Shown here: piece by piece, positions 52,950-61,949 of the stretch | How the letters are laid out: the number at the start of each line of letters is the position of its first letter | How positions within the stretch are numbered: the stretch's first letter is position 1 | DNA from: Scytonema sp. UIC 10036 | GTDB lineage: Bacteria > Cyanobacteriota > Cyanobacteriia > Cyanobacteriales > Nostocaceae | Direction of reading: 5' to 3' | DNA length: 64,000 bases | Assembly: GCF_009725235.1 (NCBI RefSeq) | Contig: NZ_WJFC01000043.1 | Location: forward strand, 1-64,000 | The notes under the pieces: generated by a model | What the model saw: only the letters and a program-made list of their open reading frames with translations | Databases searched by the model: none | Told to the model about the DNA's origin: nothing | Translations under genes and position numbers: made by a program

Positions 52950-54425
52950 GCACTCAGAAAACAGAAGGGACATTTCTTGATTAATGAAGCCATGGTCGGT
53001 GTAATTGAAACAAAACACCCTGGTTATGTAGAGGCAACACAAAAGCTATTTAATTCAGTTGTGATGTTTTATGTGAAGGTGATGGGAGTAGATGTAGAAA
53101 AATGCCTGAGTGTATCCGTATCAGATTTATACCAAGTCTATGAATCTCTAACTATTACAAATAAAAAACGGGCTGAGGTGCCACATCCGATACCTTTTAA
53201 AGATGTTCCCAAAGATTTCAGACGTGCTGCCATCAAAAAAGCGTTCGGCATTGTTAAATCTCATGATAGTAATTTAAAACGTTGGCAACAACGCATTGAG
53301 AGAGCAAATCAAGCTAAAACACTCAAGAAAAAAACTCGACTCAAAAAGAAAGCAGGAAAACCGCCAACATTACCGACATCAACTAACTTCCCGACACAGT
53401 TTTACTCTTCGATGTTTGGGCAAGATACAGGCGACTCTATAGTTGTAAAGCTGTGGACTGGATCAAGTTGGGTGAAAGAAAAATTCCTCTACAAGTGTCG
53501 AGAATTACCATCGGGGTATCAAAAAAGTACAATGTCACTGATGATATCAAATGGGAAACTTAACATATGTTGGGTGATTCAAAAACTCACTCCAAGTCAG
53601 GGGAAATTAGATGAGCAAATTCAAGCTTATGGCAAACTCCGAGTTCTCAGCATCGATTTAAATTTATCCGACCCAATCGTCGTTGCCAAGGTGCTAGAAG
53701 GGTACGAAGATACGGGCGTTGTTGAAGAAATAACCACTCTTCGCCTTCAAGGAAACAATCGCTTATCTCATCTTAGGAAGCGCTACCTAGGACTAATTGC
53801 CAAAGCTAAAAAGCTCACGAATACGCATACAGAGTTAGGGAATTCACCGCCAAAGCGAATGTGTGCGACTTTGTGGGAGCGAATCAAAAATCTTGAGAAA
53901 GATTTGATTGAAAAAATCTCAAATACTCTTGTAGAGTTCGCTCTAAAATATCAGTGTCAGTTAATCGTTTTTGAAAACTTAAAAAGTTTAAAAGCTCTCA
54001 AAGGTAAATACTCACATCGGAGTAATATCAAGCGTTCAAACTGGATAGCAAAGAAAATTCAAAAACGAACTGAACACAAAGCGCTGGCACGTTATTCGAT
54101 TTATACAACACGCATTAACCCTGCTTACACTTCAATCACTGATGCGTTTCTGGGTGGGAAATGCCTACGTGGTTCTCAAGTCGGAAGTTTAAACTTATAT
54201 TTGTGGAGCGAGAGAGGTTTAGGAAAGTTGGTCAAGACTCCAGAGGGGAAAATTTATGACTCTGGGGATAACGCCGCTAGAAACATCGCCTTAAAATATC
54301 TAGTCGGCAAGTTTAAAAAGCCTGTGGTACTAAAACACCCTGGTTTGGCATCGGGTTGTGTGGCGTGGTTGCCGTTGCCTGATGCCAAGGGAACTGTGCT
54401 GATTCCCAGTTGGTGTGCGCTGTAG
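52947..54425 (+). CDS. TnpB-like RuvC nuclease without zinc ribbon
   Basis: 492 residues from GTG 52947 (see Shine-Dalgarno entry; ATG 52923 would add eight codons). It resembles the OrfB/TnpB family: the RuvC triad is intact, Asp in LSIDLNLSD (about 237), Glu in IVFENLKSLK (about 342) and Asp in SGDNAARNIALKYL (about 440). The usual zinc-ribbon (two CxxC pairs between NPAYTS and the last Asp) is missing: that stretch (about 395-438) has one Cys only, in KCLRGS. The N-terminal 230 residues lack the usual TnpB start. No tnpA or CRISPR array is nearby. It may be an RNA-guided nuclease or a domesticated derivative. Confidence 0.75.
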   Translation: MALRKQKGHFLINEAMVGVIETKHPGYVEATQKLFNSVVMFYVKVMGVDVEKCLSVSVSDLYQVYESLTITNKKRAEVPHPIPFKDVPKDFRRAAIKKAFGIVKSHDSNLKRWQQRIERANQAKTLKKKTRLKKKAGKPPTLPTSTNFPTQFYSSMFGQDTGDSIVVKLWTGSSWVKEKFLYKCRELPSGYQKSTMSLMISNGKLNICWVIQKLTPSQGKLDEQIQAYGKLRVLSIDLNLSDPIVVAKVLEGYEDTGVVEEITTLRLQGNNRLSHLRKRYLGLIAKAKKLTNTHTELGNSPPKRMCATLWERIKNLEKDLIEKISNTLVEFALKYQCQLIVFENLKSLKALKGKYSHRSNIKRSNWIAKKIQKRTEHKALARYSIYTTRINPAYTSITDAFLGGKCLRGSQVGSLNLYLWSERGLGKLVKTPEGKIYDSGDNAARNIALKYLVGKFKKPVVLKHPGLASGCVAWLPLPDAKGTVLIPSWCAL

Positions 54426-54566
54426 TCTAGCTAATTGCTACTAGATACCCAATCAATATAGTAGCCGCCAGTTCGGTCGTCTATGCTTGGGTGTATCAGA
54501 AAGGCCAATTAAGATGAAATATTTGATAAGGTTTGTCAACTTTGTTAGGTATTTTTACAGCACTTA

Positions 54567-55139
54567 TCAAGTGGAGCGATCGCTAATATCTAGAGACTGA
54601 GCCGCGATCTTAATATTGCCACTATTCCCCTTTGTATTATTATTAACTAAATTTTGGATCGCGCTCGACAGCTTAAGAGCGATCGCATCAGTCGCATTGA
54701 GCGTAACATCTCCTGCTGTGTTGTCAACGGCTCCTCTATCTTCTCTGACCCCAGCTAAAAGACCACTTCCTCCTACAATATCTATCTTTCTACTGTTGAC
54801 AGCAATACTACCTCCACCAGACGCGCTGACATCGACTTGTGCTCCATTGGAAAGTAATACATCTGCTCTGTGTACGGATGCAGGATAACTTAAACTCAAA
54901 TTATTGCCATCGACAAACAGCCCCACTATTCCCAATTCTGCCAAGCCGCCCAACTCCACTCTTCCACCCGCAGCCCGTAATCTTGCACCATCAAGCCTGA
55001 CATCACCGCCTACGAGTGCTAATGTGTTCCCAGGCTGCACCTGTAAACCAACAATTTCACCACTGCTATTCTTTGCTTGAGATTGATTGAGTATGCTTTC
55101 TGGATTCTTCCCATACTGCAAACCAATGGGAACACTCAC
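54567..55139 (-). pseudogene. Fragment of a filamentous-haemagglutinin-type exoprotein
   Basis: 190 codons encode the beta-helical body of a two-partner-secretion exoprotein (NTLALVGGDVRLDGARLRAA, GGRVELGGLAELGIVGLFVD, repeated GGSIAVNSRKIDI). The protein has no signal and no TPS start domain (both ends missing); the first Met is internal. It looks like a remnant left at the edge of the accessory island next to the TnpB-like gene. The 55140-55371 region beyond it is AT-rich with no gene. Confidence 0.75.
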
Positions 55140-55354
55140 TCCCTACTGCAATGCGTAAGAACCAGCCAGTCCAAGTCTTGTTCAAACCAGACATTTTTCC
55201 CCCAAGCATTGCAGTAGTTTTGTAAACCTCATTATCATATTTTGATAGAAGTTTTACACAAATTTCAGTATTGTTTTCCTAAAGTTTCACAAAGTTTTTT
55301 TTACTTAACTATTTATAAGTGTAGAAGCACCCCTATATAAGTAAATTTTATTAC

Positions 55355-55382
55355 TGGTCACTGCTCACTGGTCACTGCTCAC
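55355..55382. repeat. 14-bp tandem repeat TGGTCACTGCTCAC
   Basis: Two exact copies; the second contains the stop codon (reverse TGA at 55372-55374) of the next gene, whose last residues NSEQ are read from it. Confidence 0.85.
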
Positions 55383-56241
55383 TGTTAACGCGACGCTTTA
55401 GTTTTAGCAATCCCACTGCTCCTACGCCCAAAAGAGCAAGAGCACTTGTGGGTTCTGGTATATAAGCTTTATCATCTAGATTGTTTTTACCTACATCAAC
55501 GACAAACACCACGTCATTGAAATCGCGATCGCTGGCAATAGTACCATTTCCTCCCGCTAAAGAACCCTGCGGTCCAAACAGATCCTCAAATCCGACTAAA
55601 AGGTAATTGTTATACTCATAAGCAACTATATGATTCAAACCATCCGGATTCTGAGTCGCATCTTCACCGTAAATATTTTTGACATTTGTGACTGGGTTCG
55701 TACCACCTGTGTCTTGCGGATTAGCTCCATTTGTTCTTAACCAAAAATTGAGATGCGAACCTCCAGCGACTGTTCCCAAATCAACATAATCCCCAACGTT
55801 TAAAGTCCCATTGCTCTCAGGCTTTTCGCAGTTATTGTTGTTTCCACTAATACATGAAGCATCTTGAAAAACCAACTCTGCTTGATAATTTGAACCTTGA
55901 ATAGCTTCGTAAGCCAATTGATTGCGATAAAAAGCACCTTCGTTGAGAAACCAAACACGAACATTACTGTCCGATTTTAGTTGTAATCTAGAGGGGTCTA
56001 ACCTTCTGACTTGATTGTCGGGTATCGACATTCCTTCTGGTTGCACAAATTGCTGAAATTGCGGAATGAGCGTTTGAAAGCCTGATACGTCGGTTGCTCT
56101 TGGTTGAACCTGATTTGCTACCAAGTTATTCCATTCCGAAGTATTGTTCAATGAGGCTGCACTGACGGGCGCTACCACGGAAAAGATAGGAAGTGCAGTA
56201 GCTATAGCAGCAAAAACCTCTGTTAAGCAATTTTTTTTCAT
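55372..56241 (-). CDS. PEP-CTERM protein with DUF4114-like domain (paralogue 2)
   Basis: 289 residues, same order as the gene at 50137: signal peptide (to about 28), VQPRATDVSGFQTLIPQFQQ, VRVWFLNEGAFYRNQLAYEA, a longer middle with NGTLNVGDYVDLGTVAGGSH, LLVGFEDLFG ... DRDFNDVVFVVDVG and the sorting signal IPEPTSALALLGVGAVGLLK then RR. It is a clear paralogue. The two genes point the same way and flank 4.4 kb that holds the TnpB-like gene and the haemagglutinin fragment. Its last codons lie in a 14-bp repeat. Confidence 0.85.
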   Translation of the reverse strand: MKKNCLTEVFAAIATALPIFSVVAPVSAASLNNTSEWNNLVANQVQPRATDVSGFQTLIPQFQQFVQPEGMSIPDNQVRRLDPSRLQLKSDSNVRVWFLNEGAFYRNQLAYEAIQGSNYQAELVFQDASCISGNNNNCEKPESNGTLNVGDYVDLGTVAGGSHLNFWLRTNGANPQDTGGTNPVTNVKNIYGEDATQNPDGLNHIVAYEYNNYLLVGFEDLFGPQGSLAGGNGTIASDRDFNDVVFVVDVGKNNLDDKAYIPEPTSALALLGVGAVGLLKLKRRVNSEQ

Positions 56242-56476
56242 GAAACCCCTTTTGTGTTTTGCAACAAGGTAACAAAGTTGTTCGCTTAATTGGAGCGCTA
56301 ACTTTGACTCCAGTATCTTACGTTAATTAATCACTTTGATTTCAGTATCTATAAAAAGTAACAAGTATCAAGGATGAAGGATAAAATGTTTCAAGAAAAT
56401 ATTATTCTACTCCCTAAATATATCTAAGTGGAGTTTACTTTATACTTTATCCTTTATATTTCAGACTTTATCAGTT

Positions 56477-57382
56477 ATGGATTTAGCATCACCTAGCACT
56501 GAGTCTTCTGCTGCTTCTGATATTCGACTGCTTGTCTTAGACGTTGATGGCACCATTGCAGGAAAATCTAATACAATCAGCGAAAGAGTCAAGCAGGCAA
56601 TTTTTGCAGTGCAAGCGCGGGGAATTCAAGTCGCGATCGCAACAGGACGTATGTATCGTTCGGCTTTGCGATTTCATCAAGAAATTTGTTCTGACCTACC
56701 ATTAATAGCTTACCAAGGCGCTTGGATTCAAGATCCCGTTACCCAACACCTTCACAGTCATTTGCCTGTTTCCGAACACACTGCACTCAAACTTCTAGAT
56801 TATTTTGAACAACCCGAACTACGCCAACTTTTATCCGTACATTTCTACATTGATGACCAACTTTATGTTAGAGAGGTAACAGAGGAAACGAAACTTTACG
56901 CTCAACGTTCGGGTATAACTCCTATCGCTGTAGGCGATTTACGCCTCTTTTGTCACCATAAACCTACAAAAGTCTTAGCTTTGTGCGATGACAAAAGTGT
57001 CATCGAGCAGTTATTGGGAAATTTACGCCGTCAGTACACGCCTGCAGAACTGTATCTCACCACTTCTGTTGCTACATTCTTTGAAGCAACTCATCCGCTT
57101 GCCAATAAGGGACTTGGAGTGCGTTATTTAGCTGAAGAACTGCTAGGGCTGCAAAGAGCAAACGTGATGAGTGTTGGTGACAATTTTAACGATGCGGAAA
57201 TGTTAGAGTATGCTGGCATTGGTATCGCTATGGGTAATGCGCCAGCAGGAGTACAACGTTTAGCTCAATGGGTAGCTCCTGATGTAGAGGAAGATGGCGT
57301 AGCTGTTGCCATTGAAAATTTTTACTTTTTTAAAAAGGTTGGTTGTTGGTGTTGGTTGTTGGTTGTTGTTGTTGGTTGTTAG
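56477..57382 (+). CDS. Cof-type HAD-IIB phosphatase
   Basis: 301 residues. Motif I VLDVDGTIAGKS (Asp21, Asp23), motif II IATGRMYRS, conserved Lys in LANKGLG and motif IV SVGDNFNDAEMLEYAG-IGIAMGNA place it in the HAD-IIB (Cof) group, which dephosphorylates sugar or cofactor phosphates. The C-terminal 17 residues (FFKKVGCWCWLLVVVVGC) are translated from an STRR array (from about 57335), so the normal end is near residue 283. ATG 56477 fits family starts. Confidence 0.88.
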   Translation: MDLASPSTESSAASDIRLLVLDVDGTIAGKSNTISERVKQAIFAVQARGIQVAIATGRMYRSALRFHQEICSDLPLIAYQGAWIQDPVTQHLHSHLPVSEHTALKLLDYFEQPELRQLLSVHFYIDDQLYVREVTEETKLYAQRSGITPIAVGDLRLFCHHKPTKVLALCDDKSVIEQLLGNLRRQYTPAELYLTTSVATFFEATHPLANKGLGVRYLAEELLGLQRANVMSVGDNFNDAEMLEYAGIGIAMGNAPAGVQRLAQWVAPDVEEDGVAVAIENFYFFKKVGCWCWLLVVVVGC

Positions 57383-57520
57383 TTGTTGGTTGTTAGTTGT
57401 TGGTTGTTGGTTGTTAGTTGCTAGTTGTTTTTACTACTACCTACTAACCACTAACCACTAACCACTAACCACTAACACTAACACTAACCACTAACCACTA
57501 ACCACTAACCACTAACTAAA
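57335..57520. repeat. Long STRR array with inverted halves
   Basis: Left half GGTTGTTAGTTGTTGG units (57335-57430), right half CCACTAACCACTAAC units (57440-57518) on the other strand, so the whole can form a hairpin. It extends the HAD reading frame and supplies its stop. Confidence 0.95.
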
Positions 57521-57532
57521 AATCAGAAAGAG

Positions 57533-57625
57533 CACCGACGACTGGCCGTGTTTCGTCTCGGTGCTCTCGCTGGTTCGCTCCTCACACATCAAGAAATATA
57601 CACTATGTTTCTTGGTGTGTCAATA
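57533..57625. terminator. Two stem-loops between convergent genes
   Basis: GAGCACCGA ... TCGGTGCTC (57533-57570 area) and ACACATCAAGAAA ... TTTCTTGGTGTGT (57586-57623 area) are consecutive hairpins, placed between the HAD and DALR genes. A bidirectional terminator or a small structured RNA would fit; the T-run is weak. Confidence 0.5.
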
Positions 57626-57659
57626 GTCTTTTGAGAAGTTTTATATTTTTCCTAAAAAA

Positions 57660-57728
57660 AGGAAACGAGGAACGAGGACCAATGACACTTGACCAATGAC
57701 CAATGACACTTGACCAATGACAAATGAC
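57660..57728. repeat. GACCAATGACACTTGACCAATGAC repeat
   Basis: Short tandem units ACCAATGACACTTG and CCAATGAC, just beyond the 3' end of the DALR gene. Confidence 0.75.
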
Positions 57729-57740
57729 TCCCTCTAAATT

Positions 57741-58682
57741 TCATAATTCTTGCGGGGCAGAAATACGGAACTTTTCTTCCAGTAATAATTGCAACACAGT
57801 CTGAGTTACCATAACCAATCCGAGTCGCGCTTGTGCGAGTTCGGGAGAAGTTTTTTTGACTTCTCCGAAGATACGACACTGACACCAAAAAGTTTCAAAG
57901 GCTTGACTGAGTTCTAATGCAGCTTTTTCCCAGTTGACTGATTTAGGACGATGCTCCCAAAGGGTGCCGTCTAAGGGGCGATCGCAACACAACAATTGGT
58001 CTGTCACTTTTACCAGTTGATTGATGAGGCGGTAGGACGCTAGTTGGTCGAATCGTAGTTTTTCATAATTGTCAAGCCAAGGAATAACGTCAGGGATAAA
58101 AATATTTGACGAACCAATTTTATCTTCTTTAAGTTTTATTAACCCCTCTTGTATCGCTAAGCGCAAAAGAGAGCAACATCGTGCATGAGCATACTGAGTA
58201 GTAAATAGGGTATCGGGGATTGGGTACTGGGGATTAAGAGATAAGGGAGACATGGGGGACAAGGAGGACTTGATAGACAAGGTAGAATTTTCGCCCAAGT
58301 CTACCCCCTCTTCCTTGTCCCCCAGTCTCTTAATAAAACTTTGTAACCAAGTAGCTAAAACTACATGGCTCACTTCTAGATGAATCCAACCGGGAGGAAC
58401 AATTTTAATTATTAAATCATTGTCATAACTTTTTGATTTATGAGAAATTAATCCGCTAGCTATCTCCAAAGGAGGTAATTTCTCAGATTTCGCTAGTTTT
58501 AAGACTATACCTGAGATATAAAAAACTTTCTTATCATTTCTACCTTGAGATAGAGGAATATTTTGCTCTAATATGCATCCTCTTTGGTGGGAGGCAGTAT
58601 AAATACTTAACAGTGATGATAATTTACTATATACTAGCTGCTTGATAGCTGTGTATTTGCAACTAGGTAATTTTTGATGCAC
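57741..58682 (-). CDS. Stand-alone DALR anticodon-binding domain protein (ArgRS-like)
   Basis: 313 residues. The C-terminal part (about 155-313) resembles the DALR anticodon-binding domain of arginyl-tRNA synthetase: [34 protein letters not shown] and the end [15 protein letters not shown]. The N-terminal 110 residues resemble the ArgRS N-terminal addition domain. The catalytic Rossmann domain with HIGH/KMSKS is absent. A repeat-derived insert lies at residues about 118-152 ([14 protein letters not shown] and onward NPQYPIPD), encoded by 58205-58330. It may bind tRNA(Arg) or regulate translation; not shown. Confidence 0.75.
   Translation of the reverse strand: MHQKLPSCKYTAIKQLVYSKLSSLLSIYTASHQRGCILEQNIPLSQGRNDKKVFYISGIVLKLAKSEKLPPLEIASGLISHKSKSYDNDLIIKIVPPGWIHLEVSHVVLATWLQSFIKRLGDKEEGVDLGENSTLSIKSSLSPMSPLSLNPQYPIPDTLFTTQYAHARCCSLLRLAIQEGLIKLKEDKIGSSNIFIPDVIPWLDNYEKLRFDQLASYRLINQLVKVTDQLLCCDRPLDGTLWEHRPKSVNWEKAALELSQAFETFWCQCRIFGEVKKTSPELAQARLGLVMVTQTVLQLLLEEKFRISAPQEL
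58205..58330. repeat. Repeat insert inside the DALR gene
   Basis: GGGGATTGGG/CTGGGGATT units (58213-58235) are followed by GGGGGACAAGG ... CCTTGTCCCCC (58252-58325), the same palindromic family as in the porin gene at 2694. Confidence 0.85.
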
Positions 58683-58979
58683 GCAGCCCTCAGAAAATAA
58701 AATTCTGCCATCTTGTACTATTATCTCATGTCATCTTTCCGAAGACATAAGTTTATTCTATGGGAAGAAAATTAGAATTATGCAAAATTTAATTAATTAG
58801 GGGTAAATTTTACTACCTTCATTGTACAGTAAGATGTATAACAAAAAGAGTAGATGCTAAATTGTCTACTTTTTTCATGGCTGGCACTGTTAGGATTAAT
58901 GCTTGAAGTGCCAACACGAAGACACTCCTTGCACCCATTTTTAACGTCTTTGTCTTCAGCCGAACGCTCTTTGTTACCT

Positions 58980-59699
58980 ATGCAATCTCCATCCTCCTTT
59001 TCTGAGGCATCTCGTCCTTTTTTGACTTGGCAACGGATTCTTGACTGGGCTCAAGAACACTATCGCTGCCGCACCTTTAGCAAAGATGAGCGCATTCCAG
59101 CCCGTCCTGGATTGCTGTACTTGGTGCAAAGGGGCGCGATCCGCATGGTGGGAACGGCCCAAGTCAGCGCCACCGCAAGTCAGCTCACCTCTCGACGCAT
59201 CAACAGAACACCAGAAGAAGCTTTTCTAGGTTTTGTGGGTGCCGGTCAGCCCTTTGAAATTGTTGCTCAGTCACCATTTACACTCCAGTCTTACGCCCAC
59301 GTAGACCAAACAGCAGTGCTGTGGATGTACTGGCACGATTTAGACAACTGGCCTCACTTCCGTCGGGAAGTTATGGACGCTTTTAGATATCAGCACCAGC
59401 GCAAACTGCTGTGGCTGAGTGCTCTAGGACAACGCCGCACAATTGACCGTCTCTTAGGATTCCTCACACTGCTTATTGAGGAATACGGAGAGCCTGCAAT
59501 GAGTGAAACCGATCCCGACGTGATTCGCGGCTATTGCCTGCCTTTCCCCCTCACTCATGCCCAAATTGGCAGTGCCATTGGCTCAACGCGTGTCACCGTC
59601 ACCCGCTTGATGGGCAAATTGCGTCAACGCGGTTTAATTCTCACTCAAGGCGATAATCTCATTTGCTTGCCAGCAGAGTCGATTAATAGAGCTAGCTAG
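58980..59699 (+). CDS. Crp/Fnr family transcriptional regulator
   Basis: 239 residues from ATG 58980, chosen because the preceding 42 codons (hydrophobic, from 58854) do not resemble the family. It has a cNMP-type beta-barrel (AFLGFVGAGQPFEIVAQSPF, without the classical cAMP-binding RxAT), a dimerisation helix and a C-terminal winged helix (LTHAQIGSAIGSTRVTVTRL then MGKLRQRG). I recall it as a conserved cyanobacterial Crp-type regulator but cannot name targets. The 58683-58979 region has a putative promoter and nothing else. Confidence 0.88.
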   Translation: MQSPSSFSEASRPFLTWQRILDWAQEHYRCRTFSKDERIPARPGLLYLVQRGAIRMVGTAQVSATASQLTSRRINRTPEEAFLGFVGAGQPFEIVAQSPFTLQSYAHVDQTAVLWMYWHDLDNWPHFRREVMDAFRYQHQRKLLWLSALGQRRTIDRLLGFLTLLIEEYGEPAMSETDPDVIRGYCLPFPLTHAQIGSAIGSTRVTVTRLMGKLRQRGLILTQGDNLICLPAESINRAS

Positions 59700-59721
59700 C
59701 TCTATATGTAGGATGCAGGTG

Positions 59722-60780
59722 TCAGCGAATTTTGACAAACCCTGCCTGAGTCACAAGTTCCTGTCCCTGCTCAGTGAGCAGTAAGTTAGCGTAAGCCATA
59801 CCAGCTTGCTGTTCGATTTGCCCGGTTTGTTTGATAACAACAAACAGAGTGCGCGTTATGGGATACCTTCCCGACCGGAAAGCCTCAGTGTTCAACTGAT
59901 TCCGTTTACCAGGACATTCATCGGGGAGAACAAACGGTTCTTGATAGGGAGCAACAAGTTGCCCCTGTGTTCTCCCTAGAGGTAAAGGCTTGATTGAACA
60001 TTGAGGAACCACCTCGGGAGCAGAGGCGTAGTATATGCCACCGGGACTCCCGGTCAAATTTTGCAGCGCTTGGGTGGTTGTGCTGACAAACACTACATTT
60101 TGTCCAAAAGGTTCACCGCCCAAAATGTCTTGCACGAACTGTTCTACAGTACCGCCATCAGAAATTCGACGGGAAAAAGCTTTAAGCGGGACATCGGGAC
60201 CACCAAGCTCTTTCCAATTTGTAACTTTGCCAGTGTAAATGGACTTTAACTGGTTGATAGTCAATCCGGAAATATTCAAGTTGGGATTTACTGCTACAGC
60301 CAAACCGTCGATGGCTACTGGAATTTGTTCGAGTGTAAATCCTCGTTGCTGGGCAATTCTTTTTTCCTTATCGTTTAGGGGACGGGAAGACTGAGCAAAG
60401 ACCAGTTGACCATCAATCAAAGACTTTATACCGGTCCCAGAACCAGGGGTTTCTCCCTTAGGTTGTACGTACTGCAAGCGAAACTCCGGTCGTGCTGATT
60501 GAATTGTAGGATCGACCAATCCTCGGATCGGTGCCCAAGAAGTACTTCCTCCATATTTAAATGTTCCTATGGGGACGTTTTGGACAGAGGCGAAAGTCTT
60601 ACCAATTGGTTCTCGTGAAACTGTATTACTCCCATCGTTACCAGAACCTGCGTTTTTGGAAAAGGTTTGACTGAGATTCAAGTTTGAGTTTCTGCTGAAC
60701 CACCAGTAACCACCAGCTATTAACCCTACCGTAATCAGTAGGGACAGGAGCAAAATAGGTGTTTCTTTGTTTTGTGACAT
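59722..60780 (-). CDS. PstS-like substrate-binding protein, membrane-anchored (paralogue A)
   Basis: 352 residues. A single N-terminal membrane anchor (ILLLSLLITVGLIAGGYWWF) precedes a PstS/PBP-like domain: VPIGTFKYGGSTSWAPIRGL, ETPGSGTGIKSLIDG, QLVFAQSSRPL, YTGKVTNWKELGG. The TxxGSGxGI and SSRP motifs are those that hold phosphate in PstS. There is no ABC permease gene near it. It probably senses or traps phosphate-like ligands outside the membrane. It is close to the kinase at 62096 and a paralogue at 60913. Confidence 0.85.
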   Translation of the reverse strand: MSQNKETPILLLSLLITVGLIAGGYWWFSRNSNLNLSQTFSKNAGSGNDGSNTVSREPIGKTFASVQNVPIGTFKYGGSTSWAPIRGLVDPTIQSARPEFRLQYVQPKGETPGSGTGIKSLIDGQLVFAQSSRPLNDKEKRIAQQRGFTLEQIPVAIDGLAVAVNPNLNISGLTINQLKSIYTGKVTNWKELGGPDVPLKAFSRRISDGGTVEQFVQDILGGEPFGQNVVFVSTTTQALQNLTGSPGGIYYASAPEVVPQCSIKPLPLGRTQGQLVAPYQEPFVLPDECPGKRNQLNTEAFRSGRYPITRTLFVVIKQTGQIEQQAGMAYANLLLTEQGQELVTQAGFVKIR

Positions 60781-60784
60781 GGTA

Positions 60785-60912
60785 ATTTGCTAATTGCTAA
60801 TTGCTAATTGTTAATTGTTAATTGCTAATTGTTACTTTTTTCTTAGCCGTTAGCCATTAGCCATTAGCCGTTAGCCATTAGCCATTAGCCATTAGCCATT
60901 AGCCATTAGCCA
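60785..60912. repeat. STRR array TAATTGC and AGCCATT
   Basis: About eight TTGCTAA units, then about ten AGCCATT/AGCCGTT units, between the two PstS-like genes. The TAA stop of paralogue B (60913-60915) sits on its edge. Confidence 0.95.
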
Positions 60913-61944
60913 TTAACGAATTCTCACAAATCCAGCTTTAGCAATTAATTCTTGAGCTTGGTTTGTCAGCATGAGATTGGCGTAAGCTTCTCCTGCTTGT
61001 TGGTCACTGTTACCTTCTTGTTTAACAATTACAAATAATCTTCGGGTAATAGGGTATCGATCTTTCTGAAAAGCAACTGCGTTCAGTTGGTTCCGTTGTT
61101 TTGGACACTCAGATAACGGAATGAATGGTTCCTGATAAGGTGGTACAAATGTATCTGAGGTTTTTCCTAGCGGTAGGGGTTTAACTGTACATTGTCCGAC
61201 AACTTCAGGTGCGGAAGCATAGTAAATACCACCTCGGTTTCTCGCGACTTCTTGCAAAGCTTGTGTTGTAGTAGAAATGTACTGTGTGTTAGTTCCAAAC
61301 TTTTCTCCGCCTAAAACATTGTCGCTGAAAAACTCAACAGTTCCCCCTTCTTCCAAACGCCGGGAGTAAGCTGTGATGGGTAAATCGGGACCTCCTAAGG
61401 ATTTCCAGTTGGTAGTTTTTCCCGTGTAAATGTCTTTGATTTGGGCGACGGTTAAACCTGGTACATTGAGGTCTGGATGAACTGCGATCGCAATCCCATC
61501 AAGTGCTACTGGAACTTCTCGCAGTGTAAAGCCTCTTGCGATCGCTTGCTGATACTCTTCGTTTTTGATTGGGCGCGAAGACTGAGAAAAAGCTAGCTGG
61601 TTATTGAGAAGCATTTTTATACCACTTCCAGAACCAGGTGCGCCAGCCGTAGGATCGGTGTACCGCAGTTGAAATTCAGGAAAGACAGTTTGAATTGCTG
61701 GATCGACATCTTTTCTGATTGGTGCCCAAGTTGTGCTACCACCATAACTAAATAATCCTGATGGCACTTTTGGTACTTGGGAAAAAGTTTGGTAATTCAA
61801 TTGTTTGACTTGCCATGTCCCCTTACTACTAAAAGAACTCGCGATGATACCAGAAGTACTCAGCCACCAATAAACTATGCCTAATAATCCCAATGTAATT
61901 ACTAGAGTTAGAGCTAAAACTGCTGTTTCGTTCTTAGCTGCCAT
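60913..61944 (-). CDS. PstS-like substrate-binding protein, membrane-anchored (paralogue B)
   Basis: 343 residues, same architecture as the neighbour: anchor (VLALTLVITLGLLGIVYWWL), then VPSGLFSYGGSTTWAPIRKD, GAPGSGSGIKMLLNN, QLAFSQSSRPI, YTGKTTNWKSLGG and the C-terminal motif ELIAKAGFVRIR. The two are tandem paralogues on the minus strand, downstream of the kinase gene. Shared membrane anchoring with a 4-Cys kinase suggests a sensing module; inference. Confidence 0.85.
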   Translation of the reverse strand: MAAKNETAVLALTLVITLGLLGIVYWWLSTSGIIASSFSSKGTWQVKQLNYQTFSQVPKVPSGLFSYGGSTTWAPIRKDVDPAIQTVFPEFQLRYTDPTAGAPGSGSGIKMLLNNQLAFSQSSRPIKNEEYQQAIARGFTLREVPVALDGIAIAVHPDLNVPGLTVAQIKDIYTGKTTNWKSLGGPDLPITAYSRRLEEGGTVEFFSDNVLGGEKFGTNTQYISTTTQALQEVARNRGGIYYASAPEVVGQCTVKPLPLGKTSDTFVPPYQEPFIPLSECPKQRNQLNAVAFQKDRYPITRRLFVIVKQEGNSDQQAGEAYANLMLTNQAQELIAKAGFVRIR

Positions 61945-61949
61945 AAATC

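Noticed and set aside
57533..57580. tRNA-like region because of GGTTCGCTCC
   Set aside because: No seven-base acceptor stem or anticodon arm can be drawn; better explained as hairpins.
58854..58979. 42-codon N-terminal extension of the Crp/Fnr regulator
   Set aside because: Hydrophobic sequence unlike the family; the start at 58980 gives the usual length.
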